Below, one piece after another: positions 1 through 7,316 of a stretch of DNA of 22,594 nucleotides (position 1 is its first letter; every line of letters begins with the position of its first letter). The notes under the pieces are model-generated. The model did not search any database. It was not told the DNA's origin and worked only from the letters and a program-made list of their open reading frames with translations. The stretch spans positions 1 to 22,594 of the forward strand of contig JALUTW010000494.1 in assembly GCA_027021685.1 (NCBI GenBank), written 5' to 3'. Source of the stretch: Chromatiales bacterium (GTDB taxonomy: Bacteria; Pseudomonadota; Gammaproteobacteria; CAMYNG01). Position numbers and translations under genes: made by a program.

Positions 1-245
1 CCGAGCGGGTGGCCCGGCTCGAGGAGGCCCTCTCCGCCCACGTGGGGTCCGAAGTCAAGGTGCAGATCGAGACCGGGGACGGGGAAACGGCAACGGAGGA
101 ATCGCCGGCGGCGCGGGAGGCGCGGGAGGCGGCCGAGCGCCAGGCCCGGGCGGAGGCGGCCATCGCCGAGGACGCCAACGTGCGCGTCCTGCTGGAGACC
201 TTCGACGGACAGGTGCGCCCGGGCAGCGTGCGGCCCCTGGACTGA
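1..245 (+). CDS. dnaX: DNA polymerase III subunit gamma/tau, C-terminal fragment
   Basis: Partial gene: the reading frame is open from the left edge (first complete codon at base 3) and ends with TGA at 243-245, so only about the last 80 residues are present. The visible part is a short alpha/beta segment (RLEEALSAHVG, then VKVQIE) followed by a charged Ala/Arg/Glu helix and a tail with the pattern AIAEDANVRVLLETFDG and a terminal RPLD. This is what I expect of the tau tail (domain V region), which in the family contacts the polymerase alpha subunit in the replisome. The assignment rests partly on context: dnaX-ybaB-recR is a very conserved gene order in proteobacteria, and ybaB starts 19 bases downstream. 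The ATPase core lies outside the window, so the product cannot be confirmed from motor motifs. Confidence 0.85.
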   Translation, partial: ERVARLEEALSAHVGSEVKVQIETGDGETATEESPAAREAREAAERQARAEAAIAEDANVRVLLETFDGQVRPGSVRPLD

Positions 246-264
246 TGGCAACCCTGGAGGAGAC

Positions 265-588
265 ATGAAAGGACCACTGGGACAACTCATGAAACAGGCC
301 CAGCAGATGCAGGCCAACATGCAGAAGGCGCAGGAGGAGCTGGCGACCATGGAGGTCACCGGCCAGGCCGGCGGCGGTCTGGTGAGCGTGGTCATGACCG
401 GCCGCCACGACGTCAAGCGCGTGAGCATCGACGACAGCCTGCTGGGCGACGACAAGGAAATGCTGGAGGACCTGGTGGCGGCGGCGGTCAATGACGCCGT
501 GCGCCAGGTGGAGCGGGTCACCCAGGAGAAGTTTGCCGATCTGGGCGCGGGCCTGGGCCTGCCGCCCGGTTTCAAGCTGCCGTTCTAG
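265..588 (+). CDS. ybaB: Nucleoid-associated protein YbaB/EbfC family
   Basis: 107-residue protein, the usual family length, with the typical start MKGPLGQLMKQAQQMQANMQ, a long Gln/Met-rich helix. This is followed by a Gly-rich turn (about residues 36-40), a beta hairpin (VSVVMTGRHDVKRVSID) and a second helix ending in a Pro/Gly/Phe tail (GLPPGFKLPF). Family members form homodimers that bind DNA without strong sequence preference and coat the nucleoid. The ATG is preceded by a strong ribosome site, GGAGGAG at 256-262. It sits 19 bases after dnaX and 8 bases before recR, so the three genes are almost certainly co-transcribed. Its conserved link to recR suggests a role around DNA repair, but that part is inference. 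Confidence 0.93.
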   Translation: MKGPLGQLMKQAQQMQANMQKAQEELATMEVTGQAGGGLVSVVMTGRHDVKRVSIDDSLLGDDKEMLEDLVAAAVNDAVRQVERVTQEKFADLGAGLGLPPGFKLPF

Positions 589-596
589 TCCGTTTC

Positions 597-1196
597 GTGG
601 CCGTCAGCCCGCTCATCGGCCAGCTCATGGAGGCCCTGCGCTGCCTGCCCGGGGTGGGGCCCAAGTCGGCCCAGCGCATGGCCTATCACCTGCTGGAACG
701 TGACCGGGCCGGGGCCCGGCGCCTGGCGGAGTCCCTGCTGGCGGCGGCGGAGAAGGTGGGCCATTGCGCCCGCTGCCGCACCCTCACCGAGAAGGAGCTG
801 TGCGATCTCTGCGCCCACCCGGGCCGGGACGATACCCTTCTGTGCGTGGTGGAGACGCCGGCCGACGTGGAGGCGGTGGAGCAGGCCACGGGCTACCGCG
901 GCCGGTACTTCGTGCTCATGGGGCACCTGTCGCCGCTGGACGGTATCGGCCCGGAGGAGATCGGGCTCCACCGGCTGGAGGCACTGCTGGCCGAGGGCCG
1001 CGTGGAGGAGGTCATCCTGGCCACCAATCCCACCGTGGAGGGCGAGGCCACCGCCCATTACATCGCCGAGCTGGTCACCGCGCGCGGCATCCGCGCCACC
1101 CGCATCGCCCATGGCGTGCCCATGGGTGGCGAGCTGGAGTTCGTCGACGGTTCCACCCTGCAGCACGCCTTCAGCGGCCGCCGCGAGATGGGCTGA
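597..1196 (+). CDS. recR: Recombination protein RecR
   Basis: 199 residues, the normal RecR length. It starts with GTG at 597; the next residues (VSPLIGQLMEALRCLPGVGPKSAQRMA) match the canonical RecR N-terminus with its helix-hairpin-helix, so the GTG rather than a later ATG is the right start. The four-cysteine zinc finger is intact (C57, C60, C69, C72). The Toprim domain follows, with ETPADVEAVE near residue 90, GHLSPLDGIGP near 110 and the ATNPTVEGEAT segment near 140. RecR forms a ring-shaped clamp that works with RecO, and in some organisms RecF, to load RecA on gapped DNA. It is the last gene of the dnaX-ybaB-recR unit and converges on the HDOD gene. Confidence 0.97.
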   Translation: MAVSPLIGQLMEALRCLPGVGPKSAQRMAYHLLERDRAGARRLAESLLAAAEKVGHCARCRTLTEKELCDLCAHPGRDDTLLCVVETPADVEAVEQATGYRGRYFVLMGHLSPLDGIGPEEIGLHRLEALLAEGRVEEVILATNPTVEGEATAHYIAELVTARGIRATRIAHGVPMGGELEFVDGSTLQHAFSGRREMG

Positions 1197-1257
1197 AGCC
1201 GGAGGCGGGGCCGGAAGCCGGTGCCCGGCACCCGGTTGCTCGGTCCCCCTTCTGTCC

Positions 1258-2739
1258 TCACGAGCCGGCCTGGCTGCCGCCGGCCTGCCGGTGTGACATG
1301 GCCAGGGCGGCCTGCCCGGCCAGGGCCTTGAAGTACTTGTAGGCCTGCTCGTCGAGCTCGCAGGCGCTGGTGTGGCGGTCGGCGTAGAACAGTCCCACGG
1401 GCCGGCCGTCCACGTGTACCGACATGACGAAGAAGCTGTTGGTGCCCAGCAGCCGCCGGATCTCGGGGCTCACGAGGGGCCAGATCCTGGCCCGGTTGTC
1501 GTCGCGCAGCCACAGGGCCTGCTGGCGTTCCAGCAGGCGGGTGAACAGGTGGGGCTGGTCGAGCCGGACCTCGAAACGGTTGAAGATGGGCTCGTTGTCG
1601 GCCCCCCGGGCCGCCTCGCCCACCAGCATGCGTCGCTCGTGGTCGATACGGGCGAAGACCACGCGGTTGAGCCCGGCGCCGTCGTGCATGCCCTGGACCG
1701 CCAGCTCCACGGCCTCGTGCAGGGGCATGCCGCTGCCGGCGCGGGCGGCGAGCTGCTGGTAGACGGCCTTGAGGACGGGGAGCTGGGGCATGAGGCAGAG
1801 CCCCACCGGGGCGGCAGGCTCCCCGGGTTCCCTGGCCGACCCGCTCCCGGCCGCGCGCGCGGGCCGGGCCGCTTCCAGCGGCGGCCAGAGCAGGCGCACC
1901 GCCGCCGGGATCGCATCGTAGACGGCAGACTCCCGGGCCACCTGGGCCGCGAGGGTGTGGGCCCGGGCGATCACGGCGTCCTCCGCTTCTCCCAGCCACT
2001 TGGCCGCGGCCTGTTCGATCTCCCGGGCCTTGGTGCAGAACCAGTCGTACTGCCCCACGCGCACCAGCTCCACCGCCAGCATGATGCCGTAGGCCCGCGG
2101 CAGGTGGGCGTTTTCCGGCAGCAGGGCATCGTGGACCAGTTGCGGCAGCCGCCAGCGCCGGGCCAGGTGGCGGGAGAGTTCGTCGATGGTGAAACCCAGC
2201 ACCACGTACTGGGCCTCGGCCGTGGCCACCTTCTCCTCGTTGCGCAGGGTGTAGATCTCCTCCAGCTTCTCCGGCGCGTAGAGGGACAGGACCATCTCGC
2301 CGATGAAGTGGAGCAGGCTGGCGGCATAGACCTCGTCGGGAGTCATGTCCCGGCGCCGGCGGGCCCAGTCGTCGGCCTGGCGTGCGGCATGGTAGGCCCG
2401 CGCGAAGGTGGCCATGAGCTGGCTCCGGGGCTTGCCTTCCAGCACCTGGCCGATGGCCGGGAGCTGGCGCGGGAGTGCCCGCACCCGCTCCGTGCCCAGC
2501 AGCATGAGGGCCTGCTGGACCGTGCCCACCTCGCTGGAGAGGCGGCCGCGCCGGGCACCGTTGGCCATGCGCAGGAGCTGGACGGTGAGTCCCGGGTCCT
2601 GCTCGGCCACCTCGGCGATGCGGGCCACCGGCACCTGTTCGTCGCGGCACAGGTGCTCCAGCGCGGCCACGGTCCGGTCCAGCACCGGGATGGGCCGGTT
2701 GCCCAGCCGGGCCGCCCACTGTTCCACCTGATTCGCCAT
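1258..2739 (-). CDS. HDOD domain signalling protein with C-terminal GAF-like domain
   Basis: 493 residues, soluble, no membrane segment. Residues about 15-210 look like an HDOD domain: RPIPVLDRTVAALEHL, then a helical stretch with IAEVAEQDPGLTVQLLRMAN, and a later LLHFIGEMVL where true HD hydrolases would have metal ligands. HDOD proteins have generally lost those ligands and act as regulatory scaffolds. After a Pro/Ala-rich linker (about 285-310), residues about 320-485 resemble a GAF sensor domain (MSVHVDGRPVGLFYADR, then QAYKYFKALAGQAALAM). The ligand is unknown. Its divergent partner is motA, and the shared gap carries a FliA-like promoter facing this gene, so I infer a role in motility or chemotaxis signalling. 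The ATG at 2739 gives the expected N-terminus, but its ribosome site is weak. Confidence 0.85.
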   Translation of the reverse strand: MANQVEQWAARLGNRPIPVLDRTVAALEHLCRDEQVPVARIAEVAEQDPGLTVQLLRMANGARRGRLSSEVGTVQQALMLLGTERVRALPRQLPAIGQVLEGKPRSQLMATFARAYHAARQADDWARRRRDMTPDEVYAASLLHFIGEMVLSLYAPEKLEEIYTLRNEEKVATAEAQYVVLGFTIDELSRHLARRWRLPQLVHDALLPENAHLPRAYGIMLAVELVRVGQYDWFCTKAREIEQAAAKWLGEAEDAVIARAHTLAAQVARESAVYDAIPAAVRLLWPPLEAARPARAAGSGSAREPGEPAAPVGLCLMPQLPVLKAVYQQLAARAGSGMPLHEAVELAVQGMHDGAGLNRVVFARIDHERRMLVGEAARGADNEPIFNRFEVRLDQPHLFTRLLERQQALWLRDDNRARIWPLVSPEIRRLLGTNSFFVMSVHVDGRPVGLFYADRHTSACELDEQAYKYFKALAGQAALAMSHRQAGGSQAGS

Positions 2740-2783
2740 GACGTTGTGCTCGCGCCTTGCCGCCCGCGGGACCGCAGTACCTT

Positions 2784-2810
2784 ATATCGGGCTGCAGGCC
2801 ACCCCCTTTA
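2784..2810 (-). promoter_or_regulatory. Sigma-28 (FliA)-type promoter for the HDOD gene
   Basis: Reading the minus strand, TAAAGGGG (2810-2803) is followed after exactly 11 bases by CCCGATAT (2791-2784). The enteric FliA consensus is TAAAGTTT, 11 bases, GCCGATAA. The TAAAG core is perfect, the spacing is perfect, and CGATA in the -10 element is present. Transcription would start near 2777, about 40 bases before the ATG at 2739. The call is from consensus matching alone. Confidence 0.55.
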
Positions 2811-2838
2811 ACCGGCGGGTGCCGGTGCCGCTCCGCCC

Positions 2839-2866
2839 TCAAGTTTCCGGTGTCCCGGGTCGATAT
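2839..2866 (+). promoter_or_regulatory. Sigma-28 (FliA)-type promoter for motAB
   Basis: TCAAGTTT at 2839-2846 and GTCGATAT at 2859-2866 are separated by 12 bases. This matches the FliA pattern T(A/C)AAGTTT, 11-12 bases, GCCGATAA, with two mismatches in the -10 element and a spacer one base longer than the enteric norm. A start near 2873 would give a leader of about 50 bases before the motA ATG at 2921. Stator genes are classic late, FliA-dependent genes, and fliA itself is in this window. Confidence 0.6.
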
Positions 2867-2920
2867 GCCGGAAGGCGTCCCGCGGGTGGACGGGCGCCGG
2901 TACAGGGAAAGCGTGCATCC

Positions 2921-3775
2921 ATGAAATTCATCATCGGCGTACTGGTGGTCCTCGGCAGCGTGTTCGGGGGGTATGTCCTGTCCCACGGCAACCTGGCTGC
3001 CCTGTTTCAGCCCTTCGAGCTCCTGATCATTGCCGGCGGCGCCCTGGGCGCCTTCATCATCGCCAATCCGGGCAAGGTCATCACCACCGTGTTCAAGGGC
3101 GTGCCGGCCCTGCTCAAGGGCGCGAAGTACAAGAAGAAGGACTACATGGAACTGCTGGGGCTGATGTATGCCCTGTTTGCCAAGGCCCGCAAGGAGGGGC
3201 TCATGGCCCTGGAGGGGGACATCGAGGAGCCCGAGCAGAGCGAGATCTTCCAGCGCTATCCCAAGCTGCTGAAGAACCACCACCTGATCCACTTCATCTG
3301 CGACTACCTGCGCCTCATGGTGGGTGGCAACATGAACGCCTTCGAGCTGGAGTCGCTCATGGACCTGGAGCTGGAAACCCACCACCACGAGGCGGAGAAG
3401 CCTTCCAGCGCGGTCCAGACCGTGGCCGACGGCCTCCCCGGCTTCGGTATCGTGGCCGCGGTGATGGGCGTGGTCATCACCATGGGCTACATCAGCGAAC
3501 CGCCGGAGGTGCTGGGCGCGCACATCGCCGCCGCCCTGGTGGGCACGTTCCTTGGCATCCTGCTGGCCTACGGCTTCGCCTCGCCCATGGCCTCGGCCAT
3601 GGCCACCCAGGCGGCGGAGGAGAGCAAGATGCTGGAGTGCGCCAAGGTCTGCATCCTGGCCACGCTCAACGGCTACACGCCGCAGGTGGCGGTGGAGTTC
3701 GGGCGCAAGGTCCTGTTTTCACACGTGCGGCCGGACTTCCTCGAGCTGGAGGAGTTCGTCAAGCAGAACAAGTAG
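2921..3775 (+). CDS. motA: Flagellar motor stator protein MotA
   Basis: 284 residues starting at ATG 2921 (MKFIIGVLVVLGSVFGGYVL); the frame is open further upstream but only this start gives the family N-terminus, and AGGGA lies at 2903-2907. MotA is the inner-membrane ring subunit that surrounds MotB and pushes on the rotor. There are two N-terminal membrane helices (about 2-20 and 34-52), a large cytoplasmic loop, and two C-terminal helices (about 172-192 and 198-220). The residues known to matter in E. coli MotA are at the same numbers: R90 and E98 in the loop, P173 and P222 near the ion channel. The segment GFGIVAAVMGVV is diagnostic. motB follows after 23 bases. The gene is one of a divergent pair with the HDOD gene. 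Confidence 0.96.
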   Translation: MKFIIGVLVVLGSVFGGYVLSHGNLAALFQPFELLIIAGGALGAFIIANPGKVITTVFKGVPALLKGAKYKKKDYMELLGLMYALFAKARKEGLMALEGDIEEPEQSEIFQRYPKLLKNHHLIHFICDYLRLMVGGNMNAFELESLMDLELETHHHEAEKPSSAVQTVADGLPGFGIVAAVMGVVITMGYISEPPEVLGAHIAAALVGTFLGILLAYGFASPMASAMATQAAEESKMLECAKVCILATLNGYTPQVAVEFGRKVLFSHVRPDFLELEEFVKQNK

Positions 3776-3798
3776 GCCCGAGCGCCTGAGGACGGCCC

Positions 3799-4680
3799 AT
3801 GGCCGACGACAAGAAACAGCCCATCGTCGTCAAGAAGGTCCGCAAGGGCGGGCACGGCCACCATGGCGGGGCCTGGAAGGTGGCCTATGCCGACTTCGTC
3901 ACCGCCATGATGGCGTTTTTCCTGCTCCTGTGGCTGCTGGGGTCCACCTCGGGCGAGCAGCGCCATGCCATTTCCGACTGGTTCAAGAACCCCTCGGCCA
4001 TCAAGGGGCCGGGCGGCGCCAGCACCTCCATGATCAAGCTGGGCGGGGCCATGAACTTCGTCAAGGGCTCCAACAGCCAGCGGGCCCGCGACGAGCAGAA
4101 GGACTACAAGATCAAGTACGTGGCGGAGGAGAAGCGCCGGCTGGATCAGCTCCTTGAGGATCTCAAGGAGGCCATCGACAAGAGCCAGGCGCTCAAGCCG
4201 TTCAAGGACCAGCTCCTGCTGGACATCACCCCGGAAGGGCTGCGGATCCAGATCGTGGACAAGGAGAACCGGCCCATGTTCGACCTGGGCAGCGACGAGC
4301 TCAAGCCGTACACGCGGGGCATCCTGCACGAGATCGCCCGCACCATCAACAGCGTGCCCAACCGCATCAGCATTACCGGCCACACCGACGCCACCCCCTA
4401 CAGCGCGAACCGGCGGGACTACAGCAACTGGGAGCTGTCCACCGATCGGGCCAACGCGGCCCGGCGCGAACTCATCAAGGGCGGCATGCGGCCGGACAAG
4501 ATCGGCCGGGTGGTGGGGCTGGGCTCGTCGGTGCTGTTCGACAAGACCGACCCGTACAACCCCATCAACCGCCGCATCAGCATCATCGTGCTCAACCGGG
4601 CCACGGAAAAGGACATCGGCCTGCCGGATCGCGAGTGGGAGACCGACGCCGCCACCGCCCGGGCCGAGCCCGTTCACTGA
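3799..4680 (+). CDS. motB: Flagellar motor stator protein MotB
   Basis: 293 residues. A short basic N-terminus (VVKKVRKGGHGHHGGAWK) precedes a single membrane helix, YADFVTAMMAFFLLLWLLG, about residues 30-48. D32 is the proton-binding aspartate and has the same number as in E. coli MotB; the helix looks like the proton type, not the sodium (PomB) type. A plug and linker region (about 50-130) is followed by an OmpA-like peptidoglycan-binding domain (about 140-270) with ISITGHTDATPY, LSTDRANAARREL and NPINRRISIIV. MotB anchors the MotA ring to the cell wall. A GAGGA ribosome site lies at 3788-3792. The last 7 bases overlap the end of the convergent rsgA gene, leaving no room for a terminator between the two. 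Confidence 0.96.
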   Translation: MADDKKQPIVVKKVRKGGHGHHGGAWKVAYADFVTAMMAFFLLLWLLGSTSGEQRHAISDWFKNPSAIKGPGGASTSMIKLGGAMNFVKGSNSQRARDEQKDYKIKYVAEEKRRLDQLLEDLKEAIDKSQALKPFKDQLLLDITPEGLRIQIVDKENRPMFDLGSDELKPYTRGILHEIARTINSVPNRISITGHTDATPYSANRRDYSNWELSTDRANAARRELIKGGMRPDKIGRVVGLGSSVLFDKTDPYNPINRRISIIVLNRATEKDIGLPDREWETDAATARAEPVH

Positions 4681-5591
4681 CGCCGCGCGCGTTCCTCCTC
4701 CATGGCATGCAGCAGCCGCCGGTAGCTGGCGTAGCGGCCGGAGTCGATGGCGCCGGCCTCCACGGCGGCCCGCACCGCGCAGTCGGGCTCTTCCAAGTGG
4801 CGGCAGTCCCGGAAACGGCAGCGGCCCAGGCAGGGGTGGAACTCGCGGAATCCCCGCGCCAGCTCCGCCGGCTCCACCGGCCACAGGTGAAAGTCGCGCA
4901 CCCCCGGGGAATCGATGATGGCGCCGCCACCCGGCAGGTGGTACAGCCGGGCCGCCGTGGTGGTGTGGCGTCCCAGGCCCGAGGCCGCCGACAGTGCACC
5001 CGTGCGCAGCTCCGCCTCGGGCACCAGGGCCTTGACCAGCGAGGACTTGCCCACCCCGGACTGGCCCACGAAGATGGCGGTGTCCTCCTTCAACAGTGCG
5101 CGGAGCGCGTCCAGCCCGTCTTCGGTGCGGGTGCTGGCCCAGACCACGGGATACCCCAGGCGCTCGTAGACCGCGAGCCCGGCCTCCATGTCCGCCCGGG
5201 CCGCGGCATCCAGCAGGTCGCTCTTGTTGCAGACGATGGCCGCGGGCAGCTCCAGCAGTTCCGCCGCCACCAGGTAGCGGTCCAGCAGGCCCCGTTCCGG
5301 CGGCGGGGCCGGCGCCACCACCGCCAGCAGGCGGTCGATGTTGGCCGCCAGGGGCTTGAGGCGGCCGCGGGCAGCGGGGCGCACCAGCGCGCTGCGGCGG
5401 GGTTTCACTTCCACCACCCGGCCCTGATCGCCGTGCTCGGGCAGCCACATCACCCGGTCGCCGCAGACCACCGGTCCCTGCCGTCGCGGCACGCGGCAGC
5501 GCCACAGGCGGCCGCCAGTGTCCTCCACCAGGGCGGTGTGGCCGAAGGCACCCACCACCAGTCCGGCCCGCGGTGTACCGGCACCGGTCAT
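4674..5591 (-). CDS. rsgA: Small ribosomal subunit biogenesis GTPase RsgA
   Basis: 305 residues from the ATG at 5591; the frame stays open upstream into the preceding gene, but that extension is a composition artefact. The protein has an N-terminal OB fold (about 10-65) and a circularly permuted GTPase domain. The G4 motif NKSD (122-125) comes before G1 GQSGVGKS (176-183) and G3 DSPG (227-230), which is the hallmark of the family. The C-terminal zinc module has C258, C263, H265 and C271 in the known C-x4-C-x-H-x5-C spacing. RsgA is a late-acting factor that checks 30S subunit maturation and is stimulated by ribosomes. It lies 28 bases after the dehydratase gene and is probably the last gene of a three-gene minus-strand operon. 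In many gammaproteobacteria rsgA is also close to orn, as here. Confidence 0.95.
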   Translation of the reverse strand: MTGAGTPRAGLVVGAFGHTALVEDTGGRLWRCRVPRRQGPVVCGDRVMWLPEHGDQGRVVEVKPRRSALVRPAARGRLKPLAANIDRLLAVVAPAPPPERGLLDRYLVAAELLELPAAIVCNKSDLLDAAARADMEAGLAVYERLGYPVVWASTRTEDGLDALRALLKEDTAIFVGQSGVGKSSLVKALVPEAELRTGALSAASGLGRHTTTAARLYHLPGGGAIIDSPGVRDFHLWPVEPAELARGFREFHPCLGRCRFRDCRHLEEPDCAVRAAVEAGAIDSGRYASYRRLLHAMEEERARRQ

Positions 5592-5619
5592 GCGGCGGGT
5601 CTGCCGTCGCGGGTTGCAC

Positions 5620-5955
5620 TCATTCGCCGAGCAGGGCCGAGACGCGGGCGGCGCAGATGAAGTCGTTGAGCCAGAGTCCGCCCACGGCATGGGTGCTGAA
5701 CCGGACCCGGCAGCGGTTGTAGTGGACCGACAGGTCGGGATGGTGGTCTTCCCGATGGGCGATCCAGGCCACCGCGTTGACGAAGGCCATGGTTTCGTAA
5801 TAGTTGGCGAAGCGGAACTCGCGTTCCATGGCCCGGCCGTCGTCGGTGAGGGTCCAGCCCGGAACCTGGGCCAGCAGGGCCTGGACCTCGTCGGCGGCCA
5901 GGGGGGTGGTGCCCTTTGCGGGCGGGCGGCAGTGTTGGTCCAGTAGTGCGGTCAT
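5620..5955 (-). CDS. phhB: Pterin-4a-carbinolamine dehydratase
   Basis: 111 residues, typical for this small family. The signature REDHHPDLSV (residues 68-77, with H71, H72 and P73) is followed by a late histidine (H89 in STHAVGGL) and the closing segment LWLNDFICAARV; together these form the active site of the family. The enzyme dehydrates 4a-hydroxytetrahydropterin, recycling the cofactor of aromatic amino-acid hydroxylases. No phenylalanine hydroxylase gene is in this window, so the physiological partner is unknown; in bacteria lacking one, a role in molybdopterin or pterin handling has been discussed. A clear ribosome site (GAGGGGAG on the minus strand) sits upstream of the ATG. It lies 22 bases after the M48 protease gene. 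Confidence 0.93.
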   Translation of the reverse strand: MTALLDQHCRPPAKGTTPLAADEVQALLAQVPGWTLTDDGRAMEREFRFANYYETMAFVNAVAWIAHREDHHPDLSVHYNRCRVRFSTHAVGGLWLNDFICAARVSALLGE

Positions 5956-5977
5956 GGCGATTCTCCCCTCGGTTGGG

Positions 5978-7228
5978 TCAGGCCCGTCGGGCCTGCAGAT
6001 GTTCGATGCGGATGCCCGCCGGCGGATGGGAGTCGTGCCAGGCCGAGTACAACGGGTCCGGGGTCAGGGTGGTCGCGTTGTCCCGGTACAGCTTGACCAG
6101 GGCCCGGACCAGGGGCGCCGGGCCGGTGAGCGCGGCGGCGAACTCGTCGGCCTCGAACTCGTGGCGGCGCGAGAGCCAGCTCGCCAGCGGGCGCACGAAG
6201 GTCAGGGCCACGGGGGCCAGCAGCATGAACAGGGCCAGCGCCCCGGCGGCGGAGACCTCGCTCAGGCCCAGGGCCTGGAACACGGCGGGCGCGTGCAGCA
6301 ACTGGTCCAGCAGCCACAGTCCAGTCAACCCGGACAGGGCGGAGACGGCGAGGTGCTTGTGCACGTGGCGCCGGCGGAAGTGGCCCAGCTCGTGGGCCAG
6401 AACGGCTTCGATCTCCTCCGGCGCCAGGGCCCCGAGCAGGGTATCGAAGAAGACGATGCGCTTGCTGCGCCCCAGGCCGGTGAAATAGGCGTTGCCGTGG
6501 GCCGAGCGCCGCGAGCCGTCCATGACGAACACCCCCTTGCTGTGGAAACCCGTCCGTTCCAGCAGCCGTTCCACCCGGCGGGCGAGTTCCGGGTCGGGCA
6601 ATGGCCGGAAGGTGTTGAACAGGGGCGCGATGAGCGTGGGATACAGCCAGGTCATGAGCAGGGCGAAGCCCAGCCACGCACCCCAGGCCCACAGCCACCA
6701 TGCCCCGCCGCCCTCCATGAGCCACAGGAACAGGGCCAGCAACGGGGCACCGATGATCATGCCCAGCAGGGCCTGTTTCAGCAGGTCGGTCACGAACGTG
6801 GCCGGTGTCGTGCGGTTGAAGCCGAAGCGTGCCTCGATGACGAAGGTGCGGTGGATGGCGAAGGGCAGGTCCAGCAGGGCGTTGATGAACATCAGGCTGA
6901 GCAGGGCGGCGGTGCCGGCGGCCACCGGGCCGGGGAGAGTGGTGGACCAGAACCGCAGCAGGTGGTCGAGGCCGCCGCCGGCTGTCCACCCCAGCAGGAT
7001 GAGCATGTGCCAGACCATGGCCGCCATGCCGGCCCGGGTCCGGTCCACGGTGTAGTCGGCGGCACGCCGGTGATCCTCCAGCCGGATCCGGCCGCTGAAG
7101 GCCTCCGGCACACGGTCGCGATGGCGGCGCACGTGGCGGATCTGGCGTGCAGCCAGCCACAGCCGCAGCCCGGTCGCGGCTGCCACGGCGGCAACGAAGG
7201 TCCAGAGGATGAGCCGGGTGTCCAGCAT
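5978..7228 (-). CDS. M48 family membrane zinc metalloprotease (Ste24/CAAX protease-like)
   Basis: 416 residues with several hydrophobic helices: about 5-25, 68-85, 100-120, 152-172, 178-198, 294-312 and 325-346. The zinc site HELGH is at 279-283, with the third ligand expected in RRHEFEADEFA (E359). The motif NAYFTGLGRSKRIVFFDTLL (about 246-265) just upstream is typical of Ste24-type M48 proteases, and the N-terminal half matches the family's integral-membrane region. The substrate is unknown. Bacterial relatives are often assigned to membrane-protein quality control by similarity, but the eukaryotic prenyl-protein substrate does not exist here. It is the first gene of the M48-phhB-rsgA group and is divergent from orn, with 88 bases between the two starts. 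Confidence 0.88.
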   Translation of the reverse strand: MLDTRLILWTFVAAVAAATGLRLWLAARQIRHVRRHRDRVPEAFSGRIRLEDHRRAADYTVDRTRAGMAAMVWHMLILLGWTAGGGLDHLLRFWSTTLPGPVAAGTAALLSLMFINALLDLPFAIHRTFVIEARFGFNRTTPATFVTDLLKQALLGMIIGAPLLALFLWLMEGGGAWWLWAWGAWLGFALLMTWLYPTLIAPLFNTFRPLPDPELARRVERLLERTGFHSKGVFVMDGSRRSAHGNAYFTGLGRSKRIVFFDTLLGALAPEEIEAVLAHELGHFRRRHVHKHLAVSALSGLTGLWLLDQLLHAPAVFQALGLSEVSAAGALALFMLLAPVALTFVRPLASWLSRRHEFEADEFAAALTGPAPLVRALVKLYRDNATTLTPDPLYSAWHDSHPPAGIRIEHLQARRA

Positions 7229-7268
7229 GTCCGCTCGGAGTATTCGGGCAGGCCAGATTAGCCTCTGG

Positions 7269-7274
7269 TAGAAT
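7269..7274 (+). promoter_or_regulatory. Possible extended -10 element for orn
   Basis: TAGAAT at 7269-7274 is preceded by TG at the extended -10 position (TGGTAGAAT), 43 bases before the orn GTG. No good -35 hexamer lies 16-18 bases upstream, which is tolerated for extended -10 promoters. Weak evidence, based on consensus only. Confidence 0.35.
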
Positions 7275-7316
7275 CCTGGGCAAGTTCACCCGGTTGCGGC
7301 AGGGACATTGGGGGCA

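Noticed and set aside
1218..1236. GGTGC-CCG-GCACC inverted repeat between recR and the HDOD gene
   Set aside because: Only five stem pairs and no T-run on either strand; too weak to call a bidirectional terminator.
2738..2920. N-terminal extension of motA by 61 codons
   Set aside because: The extension has no MotA similarity, would cover both promoter candidates, and the ATG at 2921 gives the family N-terminus.
1058..3523. An 821-codon minus-strand frame spanning recR, the HDOD region and motA
   Set aside because: It crosses three real genes on both strands and its translation has no recognisable fold; the HDOD protein is in another frame of the same strand.
5592..5690. 33-codon N-terminal extension of RsgA
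   Set aside because: It overlaps the end of phhB, is low complexity, and the OB fold starts properly after the ATG at 5591.
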